Positions 46,931 to 56,483 of a DNA stretch of 64,000 bases are shown here, piece by piece. A program made the translations under genes and the position numbers. A model generated the notes under the pieces. That model had not been told where the DNA came from. It did no database searches and saw only the letters and a program-made list of their open reading frames with translations. Origin of the DNA: Hordeum vulgare subsp. vulgare (taxonomy: Eukaryota; Streptophyta; Magnoliopsida; Poales; Poaceae); NCBI RefSeq assembly GCF_904849725.1, contig NC_058519.1, positions 533,208,316 to 533,272,315 on the forward strand, given 5' to 3'. The stretch's first letter is position 1. The number at the start of each line of letters is the position of its first letter.

Positions 46931-46943
46931 TCCTGTAGTGTTT

Positions 46944-47665
46944 AATTGTTAATGGACTAATGACCAGCTAATCAAAATTAGCCCTGTACATACATGCCTG
47001 CATATAGAGCTCGTACATATGTATTCGAGTATTTGCGGCCGGCCGGCAAACGCGTGATCTGAATACCCGCGATGCGGCTACTCAACCACACCTATGATGG
47101 ATTAGCAATATGACACTTTTAGGTGCATGGATTGCACCATGGTCATATATCGCATGCAAGGTATTGTACGTAGCTAAGTATTTGGATTGACAGACGGCCA
47201 GCAAGCTCGCGCAAGTATCGTATCCGAATATCCTTCCTATGCATACAAGTAAGTATTTGGATAACTACTGTCGTTCGACATCGCGCACGTATATGTATTT
47301 GAATATCGGCAAACCGAAATTTGTACATACATGAAATATGGGTCTGATACTCGATCAACTCGGATGGAGCAATGCATAATCTGCAAGTTATAAAATTTGG
47401 AAGCAAAAGCAACCTGGGATACATCATGTTGGAAAGGCATGTGCCATGTAAATAAAAAAGGTATGTATAATGTCTATTTTCGTTTTTATGTAGACGTGCA
47501 TATCAAGAAGGAGATCATGGATGGAAATTCAGAGGAGGCCTGTCGGACGAGGCAATACCCAGTAGCCTATATATATGTGAGACATCCAGCCATCAAGGAG
47601 AGGAACGTACGTAGCAGCTAGCAACACAGCCGGATATTACGCAGGACACCCAGCGAGATAAGAAC
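46944..47665. other. Interval between CACTA 2 and the Harbinger element; no gene recognised
   Basis: Low-copy-looking sequence; GCATGC/GTACG-rich as in grass intergenic or promoter DNA. A TATATATATG lies at about 47570. It is immediately upstream of an exon-like segment that resumes after the Harbinger element. Confidence 0.35.
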
Positions 47666-47861
47666 TAAGAGCATCTCCAACACGCCCACCTTCGATCCGC
47701 GCCCAAAAAACTAATTTACAGCACGTGATTAGACTTTTATAGGCCGCCGACGAGCGCCGGCTCCAGCTATCGCAGCATATTTAGCACGTGTGCGGCGCTC
47801 CAGCAGCTGCTGCAAAGAAAACCTAAAACTTGTCCAACACCCATACGGTTCAACACATAGA

Positions 47862-48005
47862 TAATATAGATAATATATTACATATAGATAATAAAACATA
47901 GATAATATCGATAATATATTACATATAGATAAAACTAGTTCAATACAAAGATAATAAAACTAGTTCAACACATAGATAATAAAACTAGCATATATAGATA
48001 TAAAA
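47862..48005. repeat. AT-rich degenerate repeat downstream of the AP2 pseudogene
   Basis: Repeats of ACATAGATAATATA and GATAATAAAACTAG, directly 3' of the pseudogene stop codon on the minus strand. Confidence 0.65.
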
Positions 48006-48565
48006 CTACTCCGAGTCGTCACTGTGGGTGCTGTCGGAGGTAGATAGAAACGCGTCCTCCCAACGTTCATCGTCGGAACTGAATATGGACAGCAAACCGG
48101 CTTCGACGGCCCCGCACTGCGATGTGGCGAGTAACTTGCGCACACGCATGTCCTGCCGCTCCGCGTGACGCCTTGCCGTCCTCTCCGCGCAGTAGGCGTT
48201 CTCGGCGGCGACGTCCTCCGGGTGGCGCCGGCGCCACTCCGCCATGACTCGCTCGTCCTCCTCGGCGACGAGGAGCCGGCGCTGCTGCCGACAGTGCTCT
48301 GACGGTCTTGCTCCGTGATCAAACAAGGGGGAGGAGCGAGGTTCTGCGCCTGCTAGCGCGTGTAGACGTCCTGAAAGTTCATCTGCGCGCGAGGCCGTCC
48401 TAGTCGCCACGCCGCCACGTCGAACACGCGGGCGGCCTCGTGCGCGGTCTCGAACGTGCCGAGGCCGAGGCGGACGTCGCCGGACCGGATCTCGGCGTAG
48501 TAGGTGCCGGAGGGGTGCTCGTGGACGGCGATGTAGCCTGAGGATGAATGGCGACGCGGCGGCAT
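48006..48565 (-). pseudogene. AP2/ERF-domain transcription-factor-like gene inside the Harbinger element, broken
   Basis: Starts ATG at 48565: MPPRRHSSSGYIAVHEHPSG, then TYYAEIRSGDVRLGLGTFET, AHEAARVFDVAAWRLGRPRA and QMNFQDVYTR. This is an AP2/ERF DNA-binding fold: YxxVxxxPSGxYYAEIR strands, RLxLGTF, then the AARxxDxAAW helix. AP2/ERF proteins bind GCC-box-like DNA in plant nuclei. A TAG follows VYTR near 48353 (Glu or Gln codon expected), and a small indel near 48300 shifts the frame to RRLLVAEEDERVMAEWRRRH and an acidic tail FSSDDERWEDAFLSTSDST. The usual family start YRGVR is YIAVH here. Either the copy is dead or only the short AP2-only product of 71 residues is made. Confidence 0.8.
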
Positions 48566-48673
48566 GGTGGCAGAGGGAGCGGCGAGGGAGGGCGCGGGAG
48601 AGGCAGAGGAAGAATCGAGAAAGCGGCGAGGGAGAGGCGCGTGGCTGTGGGCAGCCGCGTGGCTGGCGTGGCA

Positions 48674-48681
48674 TTTTATAG
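48674..48681 (-). promoter_or_regulatory. TATA box of the AP2/ERF pseudogene
   Basis: Reads CTATAAAA on the minus strand within GCGCTATAAAATGCC, about 110 bases upstream of the ATG, at a typical position for a plant core promoter. It lies inside the transposon, so the gene travels with its own promoter. Confidence 0.55.
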
Positions 48682-48864
48682 CGCGCTGAAAGCGGTGCGT
48701 CAAATCTAACGCGCGGCGGCCGCTTTCTCCCGCGCACGCGCAAAAGTTACCGCACGTGCTTTTTTACCGCGTCCGCTCGAGCACGCGAATTCGTTCCGCG
48801 TGCGTTAAAAGTGGTGTTTACTGTACTCCCGTGTGTTTTACGTCTAATGTTGAAGATGCTCTAA

Positions 48865-49020
48865 GGCACGAGGAGGAGGAGAGGATCGCATCTCTCTCTC
48901 GAGGCGTACAAACGCATCCAGCCGGAGGCATTCAAGGCACAGAAGGGGATCGACTTCCATCCATACAAGGGCGGCAAGGATCTCGCCGTCATGAACACCA
49001 AGCTCGTGTTTCCGGCAGGT
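48865..49020 (+). other. Possible exon of an unidentified gene
   Basis: Plus-strand open frame SLEAYKRIQPEAFKAQKGID followed by FHPYKGGKDLAVMNTKLVFP, ending at a donor-like GGCAG/GTGAG at 49020. No ATG precedes it in frame: a TAA lies at the Harbinger border. It would have to be an internal exon or a fragment. The Harbinger element sits directly upstream and copia C 57 bases downstream, after TTTCACATCCAG, which looks like an acceptor. The protein is not recognised. Confidence 0.35.
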
Positions 49021-49077
49021 GAGACGATCGTCTAACTTTTTTTTTGTCTCTCTCTTTCACATCCAGCATGCATACGC

Positions 49078-49540
49078 TGTTGGCTTTTGATCCGCTAGCT
49101 CGTATACCCCAACATCTGTACATGCAAGCTAGACAAGCAAGCAACGAACAAGCAACCAAGCAAGCAGCTTAATGGATTGCTTGTTAGCCTAGTATTTGCG
49201 CGTGCTGCCGTGGAGTACGTACCTCTTATACGTATCGTGAGCTAGCGAAGCTTTTAGCAATCGATCCGAGTTGACGCACTTCGGCGGATCGTAGCAATGC
49301 GTAATCTGACGGAAAAACTGATCGATGTATTGTAAACAGGCCCGTATCGTTCCTTTGTATTGCTATGCTCTTTTTCTTGGTACAAAGACTACACAGGGGT
49401 ATACGTATATATATTGCTAAGCTAGGCCTACTGCAAACCGACTCGGCTTGCAATACTACTACTAATCCTACTCGGTTTGCAATACTAACCAAATTAGGAC
49501 ACACGTGTACGTTTAGACTACAACTAGGTTAATTACTACA
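49078..49540 (-). repeat. Copia C 3' LTR
   Basis: 463 bp. On the plus strand it starts TGTTGGCTTTTGATCCGC and ends TTAATTACTACA. The polypurine tract TAAGGAGGTGAA (reverse of 49541-49552) adjoins it. Confidence 0.92.
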
Positions 49541-49549
49541 TTCACCTCC

Positions 49550-50920
49550 TTAACCTTGTTGATATGTCTTCATTGCTTGCACTCCGACTTTCTTCCTCAT
49601 CTCGATGAACTTTTGTCGACCGAGGGACTTGGTGAAAATATTGGCAAGCTGGTCCTTCGTATTCACGTGCAGAACTTCTATCATCCCTTCCTCAACGCAC
49701 TCCCGGATATGATGGAACCGGGTATCTATGTGCTTGCTCCTTTCGTGATGAACCGGATTTTTGCACAATGAGATTGCAGCTTGGTTGTCAATCTTTAATG
49801 ACACCTTCTGCACCTCCCGCTTTGCAAGAATAGCTAGGAGTCTTCTCAACCAAACTGCTTGACAAGCCGCCGTGCTTGCCGCTATGTATTCTGCCTCGCA
49901 TGAAGACAGTGCCACCACCTTTTGCTTCTGAGAATTCCAGCTAATCGGATTCGGGCCAAGGTAGAAAACCATGCCCGTTGTGCTCTTTCGGTCATCAACA
50001 TCACCTGCCATGTCACTATCTGAATATCCACGAAGGATCAATCCTTCCTTTCCCTTTCTATACGTGCAGCCAAGATTAATTGTGCCTTTCACATAGCATA
50101 GAATTTGATTGACCGCGCTCATGTGTTCGGTTGTCGGTTTCTTCATGAAACGACTCACGATCCCGACTGAATAAGCCAAGTCAGGTCGGCTATGCATCAA
50201 GTATCTTAGGCTACCCACAACGCTTCGATACATTATGGTGTCCACCGGCGGATTTGAGCTACGCTTGCTCAACTTGTGACGTTGGTCCATTGGAACTTGT
50301 GTCGCGTAGCAAACTGACATGCCACACTTGTCCAATAACTTGACCGCGTAAGCCGATTGACATAGGGAAATCTCTCTGGAGCTTTGCTTCACTTCGATGC
50401 CCAAGTAATAGCTGAGTAATCCCAGATCACTCATGCTAAACTTGTTCTTCATTTGCGCCTTGAAACGTTCAATTTCTTGTACGCTATCTCCGGTGATAAT
50501 CAGATCGTCGACATAAACTCCAACTAGCAGGTTTGAGCCTTTGGAGTTCTTTGTATAGACTGCGTGCTCGAGGGGACATCTCTTGAACCCGAGCGAGACC
50601 AGACTTCGGTCTAACTTTGAGTTCCAAGCTCTTGGCGCTTGCTTTAACCCGTAAAGTGCCTTCTTGAGCTTGTAAACTTTCCCTTCTTCGCCTTTCTTCT
50701 CGTAGCCGAGGGGTTGTTCCACGTACACTTCTTCTGTGAGATCGCCGTTGAGGAAAGCGGATTTAACATCCATATGATGAACCTTCCAATCCTCTTGTGC
50801 TGCCAAAGCTAGGAGCACTCTCACCGTCTCGATTCGAGCAACCGGTGCAAACACCTCATCATAGTCAACTCCTTGACGTTGAACATAGCCCTTTGCAACG
50901 AGTCTTGCCTTGTACTTCAC
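49550..50920 (-). pseudogene. Copia C reverse transcriptase and RNase H (C-terminal part of gag-pol)
   Basis: 456-codon open block. RT: YKARLVAKGYVQRQGVDYDE, then WKVHHMDVKSAFLNGDLTEE and the catalytic VGVYVDDLIITGDS (YVDD). RNase H: LILRGYSDSDMAGDVDDRKS, then VVALSSCEAEYIAASTAACQ and KIDNQAAISLCKNPVHHERS, with a complete C-terminus ending at the polypurine tract. All visible catalytic acids are present. It is separated from the upstream block only by a frameshift near 50930, so this copy lost activity recently or is read by frameshifting. Confidence 0.88.
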
Positions 50921-51960
50921 AATGGCACCCTCCGTGTCCTTTCTTTAACTTGTAAACCCACTTCAAACCTATCGTCTTTTGGTTTGGAGGTCGGGTTACC
51001 AAAGTCCACGTGCCATTGCTCTCAATTGCCTTCATCTCCTCATCCATGGCGTGCGTCCAGCTAGGACTTTTTCTCGCCTCTACGAAGTTCGCCGGCTCCT
51101 CAACTCCGAACACACATAGTCCGGAGTACTCGAGCGTAACTGGCTTTGTGTACTTGTAGACTTTCTTGAGGGTCTTGTAGCGACGAGGCCCTGAGGAGTC
51201 CGTTGTGGCTTGCGAAGGAGGCGACACAAATTGTGTCGGTGTTGATGCACTTGAGGAAGACGGTTGAGACCTTGGTGTGTCATCGACATCCGTGTCGTCG
51301 GCGTAGTCATCGTGACCGTGACCATCATCTTGATTGCCGTCGTCACTATGCGCCTCGTTGTCGATGTTGTCGTCGAGATCTCCGCCTGTGTCGTGCGCAG
51401 CGTTGTCGTTATCTCCTTGCGACCTATGCGCGTCGTCGTCGGTGTCGGCACCATGATGATCACTACCATTGTGGTCACCTTGGTTGGGCGTCTTGCCAAT
51501 CACCTGGACATCCTCCCCTGCATCATCATCAGTTGGAAATTCAACTGCTAGTATGTTACTGTTTGGAGCATCGTCGGCTGCGGCGCTCCAATTCCACGCT
51601 TGGTTTTCTTCAAACACGACGTCGCGTGAAATCCGTAGACGCTTGGTTTGTGGATCGTAGAAACGGTATGCCTTGGTGCCAGAACTGCTCTCGTATCCGA
51701 TGAACACCATCTTGGTGCTACGATCGGCAAGCTTTGAGAGGTGCGGCTCCGCCGTCTTCACATGTGCCACGCACCCGAATGTCCGTAGATGAGACACATT
51801 CGGCTTACGTCCGTAAATTGCTTCATACGGAGTCTTGCCGATCACCGCCTTCGTTGGAGCCCGGTTGAGAAGATAGACCGCCGTCGAGACAGCTTCTCCC
51901 CAAAAAGTCCCTGGCAGGTTCTTGCTCTTGAGTAAACTCCTTGCCATGTCAATGACGGGG
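50921..51960 (-). pseudogene. Copia C integrase C-terminus and linker
   Basis: Block 50865-51947 carries the integrase end FWGEAVSTAVYLLNRAPTKA and KTPYEAIYGRKPNVSHLRTF, then the long acidic linker rich in Asp, His and Asn (about 51270-51500), then the RT lead-in LVTRPPNQKTIGLKWVYKLK. A frameshift at its start (near 51960) separates it from the integrase core, and another near 50930 separates it from RT. Confidence 0.85.
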
Positions 51961-53998
51961 TTCGATTGCGCCTTTCAATGACCCCATTCTGCTGCGGCGT
52001 GTAAGGTGCCGTGAGGAACCTCTTTATGCCAATCTTCTCGCAGTAGTCGTTGAACTCATTCGACGTAAACTCTCCGCCGCGATCTGTCCGTAGAGCGCGA
52101 ACCTTCAGCTTGTGTTCCATCTCTGTTGCAGCCTTCAATTTCTTGAACGCTTCAAACGCCTCATCTTTAGATCGTAGGAGAATGACCCACATATATCTCG
52201 AGTAGTCGTCTACCACAAGGAAGAAATACTTCTTTCCAGCGTGAGTTGCCGGGGTGATAGGGCCACATAGATCACCATGGAGCAGCTCGAGTGCATCACT
52301 TGCACGATAGGTAGACTGAGCAGGGAATGGCCTGCGGTGTTGTTTTCCAACCAAGCACCCGTCACATACTCGATCAACATGGTCGATAACTGGCATCCCG
52401 GATACCATCTGCATCTTTGACATCTTCTTCAAGGCGTAGAAGTTAACGTGTCCAAATCTAGCATGCCATAACCACGAATCATCATCACTCTTGGCAAGCC
52501 AACACTCCGGTTGAGATTGATCAAGGTTGAGGATATAGAGCCTATTCCGTGTGCGATTAACACGAGCTAGCACGTTTTGGAGGTTGCCGAAGATCGTCAT
52601 CACTCCGCTCTCTATATTCACCTTGCATCCATTCTCGTCAAGCTTCCCAATAAAGATGATGTTGTTGCGCAGCCGTGGGATGTAGTACACTCCGGTGAGT
52701 ATGCGATGTTCGCCTGTGAGACCCTCAAAGAGGACAGATCCTTGCCCGCAAATCTCCACAGCTGAACCATCACCGAACTTGACCGAGCCTTCAACATCGT
52801 ATTCCAGCTCGAGGAATTTCTCCTTGCACCCCGTCATGTGGTTACTGGCACCCGTGTCGAGATACCACGACACGTTCTGATCACCGGATAACTTTGATGT
52901 CACTTTTTCCTCATGAAGTAGCACCTTCCGGCTTGGTTTTACAACCACCGTTTCAGCGAGATCACAAACTTCGGCCATCAGAAGACCTGGACCTTCGTCT
53001 TCCTGCTTTGCCAAATTTGCCTTGATCTCCCGCTTGTTAGGCTTTGGACAATCCTTCGCAAAGTGACCCATCTTATTGCAGTTATAGCACTTGACCTCGG
53101 ACAAGTCCAAGTTCCGTGGTTTCTGCTCTTTATATTGGCCTGCCTTACCACGACCTTGTGGTTTGCCTTTTCCTTTGCCTTTTCCGGTTTGTCCATAGCC
53201 CTTCGTGTTGCTTGAGCCTTCGCCACCGTCACGCCTTCCTTTGCTACTTGGGGCCTCCCAGTCTGTGCGCAAGTACATGAGTTGGTCACTACCTCCTCCT
53301 TTGCCTTTCCGACAGCCACGAGCATTCTCTTCCCATGTCCGCAATCGTCCGATCGCCTCCGTTATGGTCATGTCGTCGATGTCGTAAAGCTGCTCGAGCG
53401 TGCCGATGATGTACGTGAATTTATCAGTGACAGAACTGAAAAATTTCTCCACGATCACGGTCTCATCGAGCTTTGCACCAAGCGCGCGGATCTCTCCCAC
53501 CAAAGTAGTAAGACACATGGCGTAGTCATTCACCGATTCAGTTTCCTCCATCTGCAACTTGTGAAATTGGCGCTTCAGCACTTGTGCCCGAGCCTTGGTG
53601 ACGCGATCTTCTCCGATCCTCATCTCCTTGAGTGCGTTCCACGCCTCTCTTGCCGTCTCGAACTCCGCCAATGTCATCAGCACGGAATCCGGCACAGACT
53701 GGGCTATGGCGGCCATGGCACCTTCGTCGCGCTCCTCGTCGACGTCGTCGTCCGTGATGGCCTCCCACACTCGAAGGGATCGAAGAATAATCTTCATCTT
53801 CACCGCCCACACGCCGTAGTTGGCGTCGGTGAGCATCGGGTACTGGATGGGGATGTTGCGATGCGCCTGGACGTTAGCGCCGCTCGTTCCTCCACCACTG
53901 GTTGCTGACTTGACGCCCTTCTTCACCTTGTCGCCGTTCTTGTTCGCCTTGGCACCGCCGCTGCCGGACTCGACCCACTCAGCGTCGCTGTCCGTCAT
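51961..53998 (-). pseudogene. Copia C gag, protease and integrase core (N-terminal part of gag-pol)
   Basis: Starts MTDSDAEWVESGSGGAKANK at 53998. Gag (UBN2-like): IQYPMLTDANYGVWAVKMKI, then LKRQFHKLQMEETESVNDYA. The intact zinc knuckle is CYNCNKMGHFAKDC. Protease: SWYLDTGASNHMTG (DTGA active site). Integrase: zinc-binding LWHARFGHVNFYALKKM ... CDGCLVGKQ, then the core LLHGDLCGPITPATHAGK, RTDRGGEFTSNEF and TPQQNGVIERRNRT (D, D, E). The block is open for 718 codons, and the first frameshift lies just after ERRNRT near 51960. One of the best preserved coding regions in the window. Confidence 0.9.
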
Positions 53999-54016
53999 CG
54001 TAGATCGTAGATCGTT

Positions 54017-54034
54017 GAGGCTCTAGATACTAAT
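54017..54034 (-). promoter_or_regulatory. Copia C primer-binding site
   Basis: Reads ATTAGTATCTAGAGCCTC on the minus strand, just inside the 5' LTR. It is a slightly mutated form of the TGGTATCAGAGCC site complementary to initiator tRNA-Met. Confidence 0.6.
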
Positions 54035-54498
54035 TGTTGGCTTTTGATCCGCTAGCTCGTATACCCCAACGATCTGTACGTGCAAGCTAGACAAGCAAGC
54101 AACGAACAAGCAACCAAGGAAGTAGGTTAATGGATTGCTTGTTAGTCTAGTATTTGCGCGTGCTGTCGTGGAGTACGTACCTCTTATACGTATCGTGAGC
54201 TAGCGAAGCTTTTAGCAATCGATCCGAGTTGACGCACTTCGGCGGATCGTAGCAATGCGTAATCTGACGGAAAAACTGATCGATGTATTGTAAACAGGCC
54301 CGTATCGTGCCTTTGTATTGCTATGCTCTTTTTCTTGGTACAAAGACTACACAGGGGTATACGTATATATATTGCTAAGCTAGGCCTACTGCAAACCGAC
54401 TCGGTTTGCAATACTACTACTAATCCTACTCGGTTTGCAATACTAACCAAATTAGGACACATGTGTACGTTTAGACTACAACTAGGTTAATTACTAAA
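54035..54498 (-). repeat. Copia C 5' LTR
   Basis: 464 bp, matching the 3' LTR with about 10 substitutions and one 1-base insertion (CAACGATCTG against CAACATCTG). Confidence 0.9.
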
Positions 54499-54650
54499 TA
54501 CACTATACGGAGTCGTCATTGGAGACAACGTTCGTGTGATCCCACCGTCGCCGACGGAGACGACTTCATTGAACCCGAAGACTACACCGATGCAGTCCAG
54601 TCACTAGCTCTGGTGCTCGACCATGGCCACCTAGGCGTACGGGCGATATG
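54499..54650 (+). other. Sequence right of copia C; possible continuation of the interrupted gene
   Basis: Directly continues the sequence broken by copia C. It can be read as MHTLYGVVIGDNVRVIPPSP, but this frame does not join in phase with the exon-like piece at 48865-49020 using the visible splice signals. Not recognised. Confidence 0.25.
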
Positions 54651-55345
54651 ATCTTTGCCTCAGCAGACCACCGAATACGGCGTCTAGCTGAGACAAGGCA
54701 TCTATTCCGCTCCTTCATGTCTGCACTGGTGCTCTACTATGGAGGCCTACATGTTTATGGTGTACAAGTCACGACGGCAGGCAGTGTGATCCTTGTTTTA
54801 TCAGACCATCGAATACGACGTCCAGCTGAGACGACTTATCAACCACGCCCCTTCCACGACGACAACTTTCTTCAGCATTGGGATGTGTTTCCTTTGTCTT
54901 GACGAACCGCTGAATACGGCGTCCAGTCAAGGCAAGGTACATCCTTCATGGTGTACAGGTCACGCTTCATGGTGTATAGGTCAGGGCGGCAGGCATGTGA
55001 TCCTTGTCTTAGAAGACCACCGAATACGACGTCTAGCTGAGACGAGGCATCAACCACGCCCTTTCACGACGACAGCTTTCTTCGGCATTAGGATGTGTTT
55101 CCTTTGTCTTGACAGACCACCGAATACGGCATGAGTCGATACAAGGTGCATCCCTTCATGGCGTATAGGTCACGACGTCAGGCGATACGATCTTTATCTT
55201 AGCAGACCACCGAATACGGCGTCTAGCTGAGACGGAGCATCAACCTCGCCCCTCCATGATGTCACCCGTTCACGGTCTCGTGAGGCAGTGCCCTTGTCTT
55301 GGAGGACTGCTGTAAACTCGGCGTCTAGCCGAGACGAGATGCCAC
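54651..55345. repeat. Degenerate tandem repeat built on a CGAATACGGCGTCTAGCTGAG core
   Basis: Seven diverged copies of CACCGAATACGGCGTCTAGC or close variants, at about 54667, 54806, 54908, 55018, 55118, 55208 and 55310, spaced 90-140 bases. Between cores, GATCCTTGTCTTAGCAGAC, TTCATGGTGTACAGGTCACG and AGGATGTGTTTCCTTTGTCT recur, so the higher-order unit is about 200 bases with two half-units. On the minus strand the cores read SQLDAVFGGLLRQ-like peptides, but stops prevent a long protein. Confidence 0.8.
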
Positions 55346-56483
55346 CCACACCGGCTATGCCGATGCGAATGTGTGTTGGTTTTACACCGACGCTGGTCTC
55401 CACAATCAATACTCTCGCAAGGCGAACCCCTTGCATACCCCGACGCAGCCGCTACCAATCGTCAAGAAATCCGAATCAAGCAGGACCCATGCTACTTCAA
55501 CACCAACATCAACGCTATCAAGACCGATGAGGCGCGATGACGAGGGCGAATGTCGCTAGCAAAAAATCATGTTTTGAGCGGCACGTACCGACGAGGACAC
55601 GGGCTTAGCCGCCACCCACACCACACACAAACACGCCATCGTCATCATGCATGGAGAATGTGAACAGAAGATGGCGAAGATGACCACACGGCTTAATCGG
55701 AGGTTTCTCGCGGAGCAACCTGCGGAAGTAATTAACCGGGAACCTTCCGAGGCCCCGGGAACCAGGAAACCGCACATCGCTAGTCAGGCTGGCCGTGCTA
55801 GTAGGCCATGGAGCGCATATCGGGAATTGTATTGTTACCCTTAAGATTAATAAAATACTGTTTCCATCTCTTTGTTTTCTTTGTGTACTTCGGTACACTG
55901 GCACGCCCGCATCATCTTTTTTCCCGGCGCATGATAGAAATCAAACTCCTTCTCTTCCCTTCTCACGGAGGACACCAATAGATTTTTCTCATGTCAAACA
56001 ATGATCTTTCACGACAACAATAGATAATCACAACCACAACATAATTTTGCGACAAATATAATGGGGCACAAGTACTTCTGGAATGGTTCAAGATTGTTTA
56101 TATTTTTGCAGACAAATATATCCATCTCTTAGTGTCATGATCATCTAGCTTTGAGAACCCGAGAGAAATTTATCCATCCAGCTTGTTTATTGTTGCTTCT
56201 TTTGATGACTGAGAACCTGATGAAACATAAACAGATAAACATTAAAGTGCCTTTAGAAAAATTATTACAGCACAAAGTTAAACAAAAGTGATACTATGGC
56301 ATGAATTGTAAATCTTATTTTCGGTTGCAATGCAGATGTTAACATCAAAAGTTCCGAACAGCCTGGCAATAGTAAGGAAACAGACTAAGGTAACCATCAA
56401 GAATAATCCAGCTACGACACAACACACAGCTCCTATTGCGCTCCTTGAACCCAACCCTTATATTTTGAACAAGCCTATACAGA
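55346..56483. other. Low-copy-looking interval; possible transcript end
   Basis: The frame 55647-55844 (66 codons, plus) has no recognised family. AATAAA at 55849-55854 with a T-rich stretch after it (TTTGTTTTCTTTGTG) looks like a plant polyadenylation region. From 55900 to 56483 nothing is supported; a long CAACA/ACAAC-rich stretch lies at 56015-56060. Confidence 0.3.

Larger units (their letters stand above)
39889..46940 (-). mobile_element. CACTA (En/Spm-type) transposon 2, 7.05 kb
   Basis: Terminal inverted repeat CACTACAGGAAAAAACT at 39889 pairs with ...AGTTTTTTCCTGTAGTG ending at 46940; the 3-bp TSD TTT is at 39886-39888 and 46941-46943. Both ends carry dense sub-terminal repeats based on ATAAACCGAGTG and CGGTTTATA. 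A decayed transposase-type gene lies on the minus strand, so the element is oriented with its gene reading leftward. It also contains two TA microsatellites, a Stowaway-type MITE and an internal 503-bp tandem duplication. Confidence 0.93.
47669..48861 (-). mobile_element. PIF/Harbinger-type element, 1.19 kb, carrying an AP2/ERF pseudogene
   Basis: Terminal inverted repeat GAGCATCTCCAACA at 47669 pairs with the reverse complement of ...TGTTGAAGATGCTC ending at 48861 (one mismatch). The TSD TAA is at 47666-47668 and 48862-48864. A 3-bp TWA TSD with this style of end is typical of PIF/Harbinger. No transposase is present. An AT-rich tandem region (GATAATATA units, about 47862-47990) lies at the left. 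The internal gene is on the minus strand with its own TATA box, so the element is mainly a vehicle for that gene. Confidence 0.8.
49078..54498 (-). mobile_element. Copia element C, full length, 5.4 kb
   Basis: LTRs 49078-49540 (3') and 54035-54498 (5'), about 463 bp each with roughly 10 differences by eye (about 2 %). On the minus strand they start TGTAGTAATTAACC and end AAAAGCCAACA. The 5' LTR has lost its first C (AA instead of CA on the plus strand at 54497-54498). The TSD is TACGC at 49073-49077 against TACAC at 54499-54503, one mismatch. The gag-pol frame is nearly continuous, with two frameshifts. This is a different copia lineage from elements A and B (short LTRs, compact interior). 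Confidence 0.92.

Noticed and set aside
51203..51703. Plus-strand frame rich in His, Arg and Cys
   Set aside because: Antisense to the acidic linker of copia C integrase; the odd composition is the mirror of Asp/His codons.
53282..53908. 208-codon plus-strand open frame
   Set aside because: Antisense shadow of copia C gag, which has clear protein motifs on the minus strand.
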